From Streptomyces sp. f51 (GTDB lineage: Bacteria; Actinomycetota; Actinomycetes; Streptomycetales; Streptomycetaceae), in contig NZ_CP149798.1 in the NCBI RefSeq assembly GCF_037940415.1, forward strand, positions 3,961,001-4,025,000: DNA of 64,000 nt, written 5' to 3'. This document shows positions 7,392 through 15,115 of the stretch, one piece after another; position 1 is the first letter of the stretch; every line of letters starts with the position of its first letter. Under the pieces are notes generated by a model that made no database searches, was not told the DNA's origin, and was given only the letters and a program-made list of their open reading frames with translations. A program made the position numbers and the translations under genes.

Positions 7392-9665
7392 TCAGCGCTG
7401 GCCGCCGTTTCCGTTGCCGTTGTTCGTGTTGCCCTGGATCCACCCGTTGGGGAGGGAGAACGTGGGCGACGGGAACGTCACTCCGCCGTCGGTCAGACCG
7501 CTGATGGTGTTGCCGTCGGTGGTGTTGCCGTTCCCTCCGCCGTGGCGGCCGCGGCCCTTGTTGTTGTCGTCCTGGCCCTGGCCCTTGTTCTTGTCGGGGT
7601 CGGGGATGTTGATCAGGTTGAAGGACGGCGCGTCCTTGCCCACGAGGGCGCCGGTCATCAGGTCGCGCCAGATCGGGCCCGGGACCTGACCGCCGTACAC
7701 CTTCGCCTGGTAGACGCCGCCGATCTGGATGTTCACCATGTGGACCCGCTGGGTGGCGCTGCCGACCCAGACGGCGCCGGAGAGGTTCGGCGTGTAGCCG
7801 ACGAACCAGGCGTTCTTGCGCTCGTCGGTCGTACCCGTCTTACCGGCGTTGGCGCGGTCGGTGAGACCGGCCTGCTGGCCCGTACCGGAGTCGATCACAC
7901 CGCTCAGCAGGCTGTTGACGGTGTCCGCGGTCGACTCGGACATGGCCCGCGAGCAGGTCGACTTGGGCACGTCCAGGGACTTCTCGCGGCCGCCGATCTT
8001 CTGGCTGATCGACTCGATGGCCACCGGGGTGCAGTACATGCCGCGGGAGGCGAAGGCGGCGTACGCCGTCGCCATGGTGAGCGGCGAGATGCCCTTGGCG
8101 CCCAGGGCGATGGAGGGCACCTCGGGGAGCTTGTCGCCGTTGCCCTGGACCACGCCGAGCTTGTCGATCTGGTTCATCACCGGGCACAGGCCGATGTCGG
8201 AGATCATCTGCACGAAGTAGGTGTTGACCGACTTGGCCATCGCCTCCTTCAGCTGGTACGGGCCCTTCTCGGACGCGCTCTCGTTCGGGACCCGCTCGTT
8301 CGCCTGGTTCGTCCACGGCTTGCTGCCGCACGTCTGGACGGGGCTGGGGTACAGCATCGAGTTCGGCGAGGAGTACTCCTGCGTCGCCGGCCGGCCCTGC
8401 TCCAGCGCCGCGGCGGCCACGAACGGCTTGAACGTCGAACCGGTCGGGAAGCCGTAGTTCGAGCCGCCCATGTCGTAGTTGACCGAGTAGTTGTACTCGG
8501 TCTCGTTCTTGCCGTAGCCGAATGGCTTCGACTGGCCCATCCCGAGGATCTTCCCGGTGCCGGGCTCGACCAGGGTGGCCGCCGCGGCGACCTTGTCGGT
8601 CTTCCAGACGTGCTTCTTCAGCGAGGTCCGGATCGACGCCTGGGACTGCGGGTCGAGCGTCGTACGGATCGTCAGGCCGCCCTGGTTCCAGATCTTCGCC
8701 CGGTCCTCCTTGGTCTTGCCGAAGACCGGGTCGCTCAGGAAGACGTTCTCCACGTACTTGCAGAAGAAGCCGGCGCCCTCGACCGCCGTGATGCAGCCGT
8801 TCTTCGGCTGGCTGACGTGCAGCCCGAGCTTCGTCGCCTTGGCGGCGTCGGCCTGCTCCTGGGAGATGTCGTGCACCTCGGCCATGCGCTGGAGCACGGT
8901 GTTGCGGCGCTTGATCGCCTCCTCCTCGTCGTTCACCGGGTCGTACCGGCTCGGCGACTGGACGATGCCCGCGAGGAGCGCCGCCTCCTGGAGGTTCAGG
9001 TTCTTGGCGGGCTTGGAGAAGTAGCGCTGGGAAGCGGCCTCGATGCCGTACGCCTGCTCCCCGAAGAACGTGATGTTCAGGTAGTTCTCGAGGATCTTCT
9101 TCTTGCCCAGCTTCTCTTCCAGCTGGATCGCGTACTTCAGCTCACGGACCTTGCGGCCGATGGTCTGCTGGGTGGCCTGCGCGACCTTGGTCGGGTCGTC
9201 GCCCGCCTCCTCCACGAAGTAGTTCTTCACCAGCTGCTGCGTCAGGGTGGAGGCGCCCTGGGCCACGCCGCCGTTCTGCGCGTTCTGGTTGACCGCGCGC
9301 AGGATGCCCTTCAGGTCGATCGCGCCGTGCTGGTAGTAGCGCGAGTCCTCGATCGCGACGATCGCCTTCTGCATGTAGGGCGAGATATTCTTGAGGTCGA
9401 CCACCGTGCGGTCGCGCGAGTACACGGTCGCGAGCTGACCGCCCTTGCTGTCCAGGATCGTGGTCCGCTGACTCAGTGACGGACTCTTCAGATTGTCCGG
9501 AATGTCATCGAACCCCTGGACCGAGCCCTTGGCCGCGAGACCGAGCGCGCCCGCGGCGGGCAGCGCGATTCCGGCCATGACGGCGCCCGCGAGCACGCTG
9601 ACACCGAGGAACTTGGCGGCCTGCTGCGTAGGGGACAGACCACCGCCCGAGCGCTTCTTTGGCAT
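7392..9665 (-). CDS. Class A penicillin-binding protein (glycosyltransferase/transpeptidase), 757 aa
   Basis: This is a bifunctional peptidoglycan synthase. A signal-anchor helix lies at about residues 18-45. The GT51 glycosyltransferase domain has its catalytic Glu in VAIEDSRYYQHGAID (about residue 106), followed by GASTLTQQLVKN. The transpeptidase domain has GSTFKP (Ser about 410), SVN (about 479) and KTG (about 609). The C-terminal tail after residue 690 is Asn/Gly/Gln-rich and disordered. It acts outside the membrane, polymerising and crosslinking lipid II. Its neighbour is wblA, transcribed divergently, a pairing conserved in Streptomyces as I recall. The start MPKKRSGGG is the usual one for this group. 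Confidence 0.95.
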   Translation of the reverse strand: MPKKRSGGGLSPTQQAAKFLGVSVLAGAVMAGIALPAAGALGLAAKGSVQGFDDIPDNLKSPSLSQRTTILDSKGGQLATVYSRDRTVVDLKNISPYMQKAIVAIEDSRYYQHGAIDLKGILRAVNQNAQNGGVAQGASTLTQQLVKNYFVEEAGDDPTKVAQATQQTIGRKVRELKYAIQLEEKLGKKKILENYLNITFFGEQAYGIEAASQRYFSKPAKNLNLQEAALLAGIVQSPSRYDPVNDEEEAIKRRNTVLQRMAEVHDISQEQADAAKATKLGLHVSQPKNGCITAVEGAGFFCKYVENVFLSDPVFGKTKEDRAKIWNQGGLTIRTTLDPQSQASIRTSLKKHVWKTDKVAAAATLVEPGTGKILGMGQSKPFGYGKNETEYNYSVNYDMGGSNYGFPTGSTFKPFVAAAALEQGRPATQEYSSPNSMLYPSPVQTCGSKPWTNQANERVPNESASEKGPYQLKEAMAKSVNTYFVQMISDIGLCPVMNQIDKLGVVQGNGDKLPEVPSIALGAKGISPLTMATAYAAFASRGMYCTPVAIESISQKIGGREKSLDVPKSTCSRAMSESTADTVNSLLSGVIDSGTGQQAGLTDRANAGKTGTTDERKNAWFVGYTPNLSGAVWVGSATQRVHMVNIQIGGVYQAKVYGGQVPGPIWRDLMTGALVGKDAPSFNLINIPDPDKNKGQGQDDNNKGRGRHGGGNGNTTDGNTISGLTDGGVTFPSPTFSLPNGWIQGNTNNGNGNGGQR

Positions 9666-10070
9666 GAGGGCAGCCTACGTTCTCATTCGCCGGACACGCG
9701 TATATGCCTTGGCCTAAGCTGCTCTCAACTGTCACAGCAGTGCGGCCACGTATCAATACGTCCGGCGAACCCGAATCGTTCCGGAGGTTCCGCGTTCTTG
9801 TGGAGCGCGTGTCCGAATCAGCCTTGTGTGTCACATGGCGTCCGTTGTGACTCGACCTGACTGTCCCGGTTCGCCGGAATGGTCGCGCATGTCCTCGGCT
9901 CACTCCCCCGGGTGATCTGCCGCTTACGCATAGTCCGTTCGGGCCATTCAAGATTGGGCCCGAAGGGGGTGTTGCGCTGTGCCCACCTTCCGTAACGTCC
10001 TCAACTGGCGGCGGTGAATATGCCGCTGCCGCCGTGGGGGAGCCTCGATTCGGGAGAGGACGGCGCCGGT
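9666..10070. other. Divergent control region between PBP and wblA
   Basis: About 400 bp without a gene. It is less GC-rich than its surroundings and contains short dyads such as TGTCACAGCAGTG (around 9730) and TGTGTCACAT (around 9830). A regulatory region of this size is expected for wblA, which is developmentally controlled. No factor site can be named with confidence. Confidence 0.5.
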
Positions 10071-10409
10071 ATGGGCTGGGTAACCGACTGGAGTGCGCAG
10101 GCGGCCTGCCGCACTACCGATCCAGATGAACTGTTCGTTCAAGGAGCAGCGCAGAACAGGGCCAAGGCAGTGTGCACCGGATGTCCGGTTCGCACGGAGT
10201 GCCTCGCCGATGCGCTCGACAACCGCGTCGAATTCGGCGTGTGGGGTGGCATGACCGAGCGCGAGCGCCGTGCGTTGCTGCGCCGGCGGCCGACCGTCAC
10301 CTCGTGGCGGCGCCTGCTCGAGACCGCGCGTACGGAGTACGAACGCGGGGCGGGGCTGCTGCCCCTCGACGAGGAAGAGGTGTACGAGCGCTACGCGGCG
10401 GTGGGGTGA
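10071..10409 (+). CDS. wblA: WhiB-like iron-sulfur regulator WblA, 112 aa
   Basis: WblA is a WhiB-family [4Fe-4S] protein that in Streptomyces promotes aerial development and represses antibiotic production, probably by binding the principal sigma factor and DNA. The four cluster cysteines are at 13, 35, 38 and 44 (C..CxxCxxxxxC), followed by the GVWGG turn at 56-60 and a basic segment (ERRALLRRRP). The ATG at 10071 is chosen over a GTG at 10014 because GGAGAGGA lies just upstream and the product then begins MGWVTDWSAQAACR, the usual WblA start as recalled. The upstream GTG lacks a ribosome site. The divergent PBP and convergent ATPase neighbours fit the wblA locus. Confidence 0.93.
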   Translation: MGWVTDWSAQAACRTTDPDELFVQGAAQNRAKAVCTGCPVRTECLADALDNRVEFGVWGGMTERERRALLRRRPTVTSWRRLLETARTEYERGAGLLPLDEEEVYERYAAVG

Positions 10410-10816
10410 GGGGAACTCGCCCGTCGTGGGCGGGGTCGCTCATCGTGGGGCGTCCGTCCGGCGCGGGGGATTTCTCCGGCGCGGTGAGTTCGTCCGGTGG
10501 GGGTTCGTCCATCGGGACGGGGACGCCGCTTCGGACCGTGGTCAGGGTCAGGACCGTGGTCAGGGTCAGGGCGTCGCGTTCATGCGCACGCGGCCAGGGC
10601 GCCGCTCCAGGGCCCCTCGGACTCGTACGGGCCCACCCGGCCCGTCGGAGGCCCGCGGGGGCCGGGCTGGGCCTCCAACGCGCCCTCAAGGGCACCACGA
10701 AGCGTCCTGGGGGCTCCACAAGCGTCCCTTCGGGGGCTCCGTGCTCGGCTTTAGCTCCGCGCTCGGCTTTCGCTCCGTGCTCGGCTTTCGCTCCGCGTCC
10801 GGCTTCAGCTCCGCGT
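10410..10816. other. Convergent intergenic region with short tandem repeats
   Basis: About 400 bp between the wblA and ATPase 3' ends. It contains two 18-bp copies of GACCGTGGTCAGGGTCAG (10534-10551, 10552-10569) and an 18-bp array nearer the ATPase gene. No gene or clear simple terminator is visible. Confidence 0.6.
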
Positions 10817-10825
10817 TCAGCTTTC
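10743..10825. repeat. 18-bp tandem array running into the ATPase stop codon
   Basis: Units at 10743-10760, 10761-10778, 10779-10796 and 10797-10814, plus a partial fifth, share GCTCGGCTTTCGCTCCG. The last unit overlaps the ATPase stop codon. In the minus-strand frame shifted from the gene, the array stays open and would encode a GAKAEH-type hexapeptide repeat, so a frameshift near the stop would lengthen the protein. Confidence 0.8.
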
Positions 10826-12208
10826 GGGAAGCTCCGGCCGGTGGGCCGCGAGGCGGTTGCCGATGTCCCGCAGTCCCGCGAGGTCGTGCACGTCGCCGGG
10901 CAGCGCGGCCACCTCGGCCACCGGCACCTCGGGATGGCGGGCGGCGAAGCGGTCACGCGTGCGCTGCTCGCGGGAGAGCAGTTGCATCCGCTCGGCGTGG
11001 AGTCGCAGCAGGCCTGCGGTGAGCTGGTCGACGGATCGTTCCGGGGCCGTGGCGGCGGTCCTGTCCGTGATGGCGGGGGAGCCTTCGTCAGGAGCTGAAG
11101 CACCGGAACCCGGTACTTCTGAACTGCCGTACGTGCCAGGAGAGTTACGAAGTCCAGCCTTCCCGTCCGCCTGATCCACAATGCGGGCGTCGGCAAGATT
11201 TTCTGCGTCGGCGGAATCCGATGCGCCGGGCTCGGTCGGCTCCGTGGTGCCCGGTTCGGGGTTCTCCGCCTCCGCGGAGTCGAGATCCTCCGCGGCGGCG
11301 AGTGCCCGCTCGGCGGAGAGCTGGGTGGCCCCGCTGCCGTGCACCCGGTTGAGCACCAGCCCGGCGAACGGCATCTCCTCGGCGGCCAGCCGCTCCACGA
11401 AGTACGCGGCCTCGCGCAGCGCGTCCCGCTCGGGGGCCGCCACGACCAGGAACGCGGTGCCGGGCGCCTGGAGCAGCTTGTACGTGGCGTCGGCGCGCGT
11501 ACGGAAACCGCCGAAGGTGGTGTCCATGGCCGCGACGAACGTCTGCACGTCCTTCAGGAGCTGGCCCCCGAGCAGCTTTCCCAGGGTGCCCGTCATCATC
11601 GACATCCCGACGTTCAGGAACTTCATGCCGGCCCGGCCGCCCAGCTTGGCCGGCGCAGTCAGCAGCCGGATCAGCTTCCCGTCGAGGAAGGAACCGAGCC
11701 GCTTCGGGGCGTCCAGGAAGTCCAGCGCCGAACGGGACGGCGGTGTGTCGACCACGATCAGGTCCCACGCGTCGCGCGCCCTCAGCTGGCCGAGCTTCTC
11801 CATCGCCATGTATTCCTGCGTGCCCGCGAAGCCCGCCGAAAGCGACTGGTAGAAGGGGTTGTTGAGGATGGCGGCCGCCCGGTCGCCGTCCGCGTGCGCC
11901 TCGACGACCTCGTCGAACGTGCGCTTCATGTCGAGCATCATGGCGTGCAGCTCGCCGCTCCCCTCGACCCCCTTCACCCGGCGCGGAGTGTTGTCGAGGG
12001 AGTCGATGCCCATGGACTGCGCCAGTCTGCGCGCGGGGTCGATGGTGAGCACGACCACCTTGCGGCCGCGCTCCGCGGCCCGCAGCCCGAGAGCCGCGGC
12101 CGTGGTCGTCTTGCCGACACCGCCCGAGCCGCAGCACACCACGATGCGGGTCTCCGGGTCGTCGAGCAGCGGGTCCAGATCGAGGACGCGTGCCGGGTCC
12201 AGGCTCAT
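10817..12208 (-). CDS. ArsA/Get3-like ATPase with atypical P-loop, 463 aa
   Basis: This protein belongs to the SIMIBI ArsA/Get3/MinD class. Residues 20-310 carry the ATPase fold: deviant P-loop CGSGGVGKTT near residue 26, switch I TIDPARRLAQSMG, and switch II VVDTPPSRSALDFLD. The position normally held by the intermonomer signature lysine (G-K-G-G) is serine here. Residues about 311-405 are a disordered insertion rich in Ala, Glu, Asp, Pro and Ser, after which the fold resumes (LTAGLLRLHAERMQLLSREQ). No CxxC metal pair or arsenite cysteines are seen, so arsenite transport is unlikely. The gene overlaps its upstream paralogue by four bases (ATGA), implying a complex. Annotations as ion-transporting ATPase are family-based only. 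Confidence 0.88.
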   Translation of the reverse strand: MSLDPARVLDLDPLLDDPETRIVVCCGSGGVGKTTTAAALGLRAAERGRKVVVLTIDPARRLAQSMGIDSLDNTPRRVKGVEGSGELHAMMLDMKRTFDEVVEAHADGDRAAAILNNPFYQSLSAGFAGTQEYMAMEKLGQLRARDAWDLIVVDTPPSRSALDFLDAPKRLGSFLDGKLIRLLTAPAKLGGRAGMKFLNVGMSMMTGTLGKLLGGQLLKDVQTFVAAMDTTFGGFRTRADATYKLLQAPGTAFLVVAAPERDALREAAYFVERLAAEEMPFAGLVLNRVHGSGATQLSAERALAAAEDLDSAEAENPEPGTTEPTEPGASDSADAENLADARIVDQADGKAGLRNSPGTYGSSEVPGSGASAPDEGSPAITDRTAATAPERSVDQLTAGLLRLHAERMQLLSREQRTRDRFAARHPEVPVAEVAALPGDVHDLAGLRDIGNRLAAHRPELPES

Positions 12209-13182
12209 GACATCCCTTGCTTGCGCAGCAGTGCGGCCAGTTCGTACAGGCCCGCCAGGTCCAGGCCCTCGGCGAGCAGCGGGAGTTCGCGCAACGGCAG
12301 GCCCTGTTCGGCCAGCACGCTCCGCTGCTCGGTCTCCAGCGTGTACCGCTCGCCGTACTCCTCGGCCTGCTGGAGAAGCGGGTCCACCAGCCTTTCCGCG
12401 AGCCCGCCGCGGCGCGCGCCGCCGAGACCGGCCGAGGAGAGCGACTTGGCGATCGCCGAACGGGGAGCGTCCTTCGCCAGCTCCAGATCGACGCTGTCGA
12501 GGAGTGCCGGGCGCACCATGTTCACGATGATCCGGCCCACGGGGAGCTTCGCCGCGCGCAGCTCCGCGATCCCGTCCGCGGTCTCCTGTACGGGCATCTC
12601 CTCCAGCAGCGTCACCAGGTGGACCGCCGTCTCCGGGGACTTGAGGACACGCATGACGGCCTGGGCCTGATTGTGTATCGGGCCGATCTTCGCAAGGCCG
12701 GCGACCTCGTCGTTGACGTTCAGGAAGCGGGTGATGCGGCCCGTGGGCGGCGCGTCCATCACCACGTAGTCGTACGTGAAGCGGCCGCTCTTCTCCTTGC
12801 GCCGCACCGCCTCGCAGGCCTTGCCGGTCAGGAGGACGTCCCGCAGCCCGGGGGCGATGGTGGTCGCGAAGTCGATCGCGCCGAGTTTCTTCAGGGCGCG
12901 GCCGGCGCCGCCCAGTTTGTAGAACATCTGGAGGTAGTCCAGCAAAGCCAGTTCGGGGTCGATGGCGAGGGCGTACACCTCCCCGCCACCTGGAGCGACG
13001 GCGATCTTCCGCTCCTCGTAGGGCAGCGCTTCTGTCTCGAAGAGCTGCGCGATGCCCTGTCTGCCCTCGACCTCGACCAGAAGGGCGCGCTTGCCCTCGG
13101 TCGCGAGGGCGAGCGCGAGGGCGGCGGCTACCGTGGTCTTGCCGGTACCGCCCTTGCCGCTGACGACCTGGAGCCTGCTCAC
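12205..13182 (-). CDS. ArsA/Get3-like ATPase with canonical P-loop, 325 aa
   Basis: The GTG at 13182 gives MSRLQVVSGKGGTGKTTVAA, where the deviant Walker motif with signature lysine (SGKGGTGKTT) starts at residue 8. The open frame extends upstream to 13350 but would cross the divergent promoter, so it is rejected. Switch II is YVVMDAPPTGRITRFL. The C-terminal half is helical (LVDPLLQQAEEYGERY), as in Get3 client-binding regions, but no CxxC is seen. Its stop overlaps the start of the second ATPase, so the two are co-translated. This subunit looks fully ATP-competent while the partner lacks the signature lysine. Clients and pathway are unknown. Confidence 0.9.
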   Translation of the reverse strand: MSRLQVVSGKGGTGKTTVAAALALALATEGKRALLVEVEGRQGIAQLFETEALPYEERKIAVAPGGGEVYALAIDPELALLDYLQMFYKLGGAGRALKKLGAIDFATTIAPGLRDVLLTGKACEAVRRKEKSGRFTYDYVVMDAPPTGRITRFLNVNDEVAGLAKIGPIHNQAQAVMRVLKSPETAVHLVTLLEEMPVQETADGIAELRAAKLPVGRIIVNMVRPALLDSVDLELAKDAPRSAIAKSLSSAGLGGARRGGLAERLVDPLLQQAEEYGERYTLETEQRSVLAEQGLPLRELPLLAEGLDLAGLYELAALLRKQGMS

Positions 13183-13295
13183 GTATTCGAGCCTAACCAG
13201 TCCGCCGCCGGAGTACGCAGGAGGCTGTGGACAAGCCGTGCCTGCGGCGGCGGGGCGGGGGGTGGCTCGGGCGGGAGCCGGTGGTCGCCAGCGGC

Positions 13296-13301
13296 TACAG
13301 T
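13296..13301 (+). promoter_or_regulatory. -10 TACAGT of a leaderless transcript (DUF4177)
   Basis: TACAGT ends seven bases before the ATG at 13309, placing the transcription start at or next to the start codon. No Shine-Dalgarno sequence precedes the ATG. Confidence 0.55.
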
Positions 13302-13308
13302 CGGCCAC

Positions 13309-13470
13309 ATGACCAAATGGGAATACGCCACCGTGCCGCTGCTCGTCCATGCCACGAAGCAGATTCTGGACACCTGGGGCGAGGACGGCTGGGAGCTCGT
13401 GCAGGTCGTGCCCGGGCCCAACAACCCCGAGCAGCTCGTGGCCTACCTGAAGCGGGAGAAGTCCGCATGA
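13309..13470 (+). CDS. DUF4177 protein, 53 aa
   Basis: This tiny protein (MTKWEYATVPLLVHATKQIL) fits the DUF4177 pattern: an N-terminal WEY strand, a helix, then DGWELVQVVPGP and a final VAYLKRE strand. It probably folds as a small alpha/beta unit. Function is unknown. It is the first gene of a two-gene unit: its stop overlaps the RidA ATG by four bases. The lack of a ribosome site and the TACAGT hexamer seven bases upstream indicate leaderless translation. Confidence 0.88.
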   Translation: MTKWEYATVPLLVHATKQILDTWGEDGWELVQVVPGPNNPEQLVAYLKREKSA

Positions 13471-13937
13471 GCGGGGCTGTCGAGGCGAAGCTCGCCGAAC
13501 TCGGGCTGAGCCTTCCCGGTGTCGTCCCGCCGCTGGCCGCGTACCAGCCCGCCGTGCAGTCGGGCGTGTACGTGTACACCGCCGGGCAGCTTCCGATGGT
13601 GGACGGGAAGCTCCCGGTCACCGGGAAGGTCGGGGCCGAGGTCACGGCCGAGGAGGCCAAGGAACTGGCCCGTACGTGCGCGCTGAACGCCCTGGCGGCG
13701 GTGAAGTCGGTCGTGGGTGACCTCGATCGCATCGCGCGTGTCGTCAAGGTCGTGGGGTTCGTGGCCTCGGCGTCGGACTTCACGGGGCAGCCGGGTGTGC
13801 TGAACGGTGCGAGTGAGCTGCTCGGGGCTGTGCTGGGCGACAAGGGCGTGCACGCGCGGAGTGCGGTCGGTGTCGCTGTTCTGCCGCTGGACGCTCCGGT
13901 GGAGGTCGAGATCCAGGTGGAGCTGACGCACGCGTAG
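13467..13937 (+). CDS. RidA family protein, 156 aa
   Basis: The protein has the YjgF/YER057c/UK114 (RidA) fold over its full length. Recognisable pieces are VYTAGQLPMVDGKLP, CALNALAAVKSVVGDLDRI, VVKVVGFVASASDF and the final PVEVEIQVELTHA. RidA enzymes hydrolyse reactive 2-aminoacrylate and related imines; the classic catalytic Arg in the penultimate strand (usually RxxxxV) is not obvious here because this subgroup has HARSAVGVAVLPLDAPVE, where the Arg of HARSAVG is the likely equivalent. It is translationally coupled to the DUF4177 gene (ATGA). It is slightly longer than the ~125-aa family norm. Confidence 0.9.
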   Translation: MSGAVEAKLAELGLSLPGVVPPLAAYQPAVQSGVYVYTAGQLPMVDGKLPVTGKVGAEVTAEEAKELARTCALNALAAVKSVVGDLDRIARVVKVVGFVASASDFTGQPGVLNGASELLGAVLGDKGVHARSAVGVAVLPLDAPVEVEIQVELTHA

Positions 13938-13992
13938 CCCTTCCGGGTGTCGCCTGACCCGGCTGCGGGTTCGGTCCGGTGGGTGGGTCGGA

Positions 13993-14072
13993 GCCGTGCC
14001 GGTGCATCAGGCCGTCGCCGTTGGGTGAGGAGTGACCGTCGGTGGCGACGGCCATCGATGTACCGGCACGGC
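13993..14072. terminator. Long imperfect hairpin after ridA
   Basis: Left arm 13993-14019 and right arm 14044-14072 pair as GCCGTGCCGGTGCATC with GATGTACCGGCACGGC (one G-T) plus GGCCGTCGCC with GGCGACGGCC, around a 24-nt loop. A 26-27 bp interrupted stem this close to the ridA 3' end is probably its terminator. It could also be a larger structured RNA. Confidence 0.6.
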
Positions 14073-14233
14073 CCCTCGCGTCCCATCCCGGCTGCGGGAG
14101 TGCTGTGGCTTGGGTGCCGTCCCTCACGTGCGTGAGTTTCAGCCCCTCCGGCGTTCCAGGGGCGGGGGATGGGACGGAGGGGCCACTGTCGCCTCTGGGG
14201 CGGTGGGGCCTCGAACATCCGCCCGGCTCGGGA

Positions 14234-14239
14234 TAGCCT
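14234..14239 (+). promoter_or_regulatory. -10 TAGCCT of a leaderless transcript (NUDIX)
   Basis: TAGCCT lies exactly six bases before the ATG at 14246 and no Shine-Dalgarno sequence is present, so the transcript probably starts at the start codon. Confidence 0.55.
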
Positions 14240-14245
14240 CCGGCC

Positions 14246-15115
14246 ATGGGGAATGGGCAATGGTTTCCGGCGGAGTGGCCGGAGCGGATTCGGGCGCTGG
14301 CCGAGGGCACGCTGACACCGGTCACGCCCCGGCGTGCCGCCACGGTGATGCTGGTCAAGGACGGCGAGACCGGCCCGGTGGTCCACATGCTGCGCCGACG
14401 CGCCTCCATGGCCTTCGCCGGGGGCGCGTACGCGTATCCGGGCGGTGGCGTGGACCCGCGCGACGACGAGCAGCAGATCCGTTGGGCCGGGCCCACGCGC
14501 GCGTGGTGGGCGGAGCGGCTCGGCGTGGACGAGACCTCCGCGCAGGCCATCGTGTGCGCGGCCGTACGAGAGACGTACGAGGAGGCGGGCGTCCTGCTCG
14601 CCGGCCCCAGCCCGGACAGCGTGGTCGGTGACACGACCGGGGACGACTGGGAGGCGGACCGGGCGGCCCTGGTCGCCAGGGACCTGTCCTTCGCCGAGTT
14701 CCTCGACCGCAGGGGGCTCGTGCTCCGCTCGGACCTGCTCGGGGCCTGGGCCCGCTGGATCACTCCGGAGTTCGAGTCCCGCCGCTACGACACGTGGTTC
14801 TTCGTCGCCGTCCTCCCGGAGGGCCAGCGCACACGGAACGCGTCCACGGAGGCCGACCGCACGGTGTGGATCCGTCCGGCCGACGCGGCGGCGGGCTACG
14901 ACAAGGGCGAGCTGCTGATGATGCCGCCCACCATCGCCACGCTGCGCGGGATCGTGGAGTACGAGAGGTCCGCCGACGCCCTCGCGGGCGCGGCCGCCCG
15001 TGATCTGACCCCCGTCCTGGCCGAGGCCCGGCTGGAGGACGGCGAGGTCGTCCTCTCCTGGCCCGGACACGACGAGTTCACCAAGCACATCCCGACCGGC
15101 GGAGCCTCCGCATGA
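14246..15115 (+). CDS. NUDIX hydrolase (NUDT7/19-like), 289 aa
   Basis: A NUDIX fold starts after a 30-residue lead. The box is split: GGAYAYPGGGVDP, a 40-residue insertion, then AAVRETYEEAGVLL, which supplies the metal-binding REtyEEaG helix. The insertion before the REUxEExGU part is typical of NUDT19-type acyl-CoA diphosphatases. The C-terminal half (WARWITPEFESRRYDTWFF) also matches that group. It likely cleaves the diphosphate of CoA derivatives, but substrate is inferred from the family. The stop overlaps the start of the MBL hydrolase gene by four bases, so both are co-expressed. Confidence 0.9.
   Translation: MGNGQWFPAEWPERIRALAEGTLTPVTPRRAATVMLVKDGETGPVVHMLRRRASMAFAGGAYAYPGGGVDPRDDEQQIRWAGPTRAWWAERLGVDETSAQAIVCAAVRETYEEAGVLLAGPSPDSVVGDTTGDDWEADRAALVARDLSFAEFLDRRGLVLRSDLLGAWARWITPEFESRRYDTWFFVAVLPEGQRTRNASTEADRTVWIRPADAAAGYDKGELLMMPPTIATLRGIVEYERSADALAGAAARDLTPVLAEARLEDGEVVLSWPGHDEFTKHIPTGGASA

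Noticed and set aside
7383..9479. 698-codon + strand frame opposite the PBP gene
   Set aside because: It is Arg/Leu/Val-rich nonsense made by third-position GC; the minus frame has all PBP motifs.
10297..11196. 299-codon minus frame across wblA and the ATPase end
   Set aside because: It runs antisense through wblA and out of frame in the ATPase; only its repeat part is notable and is reported as a repeat.
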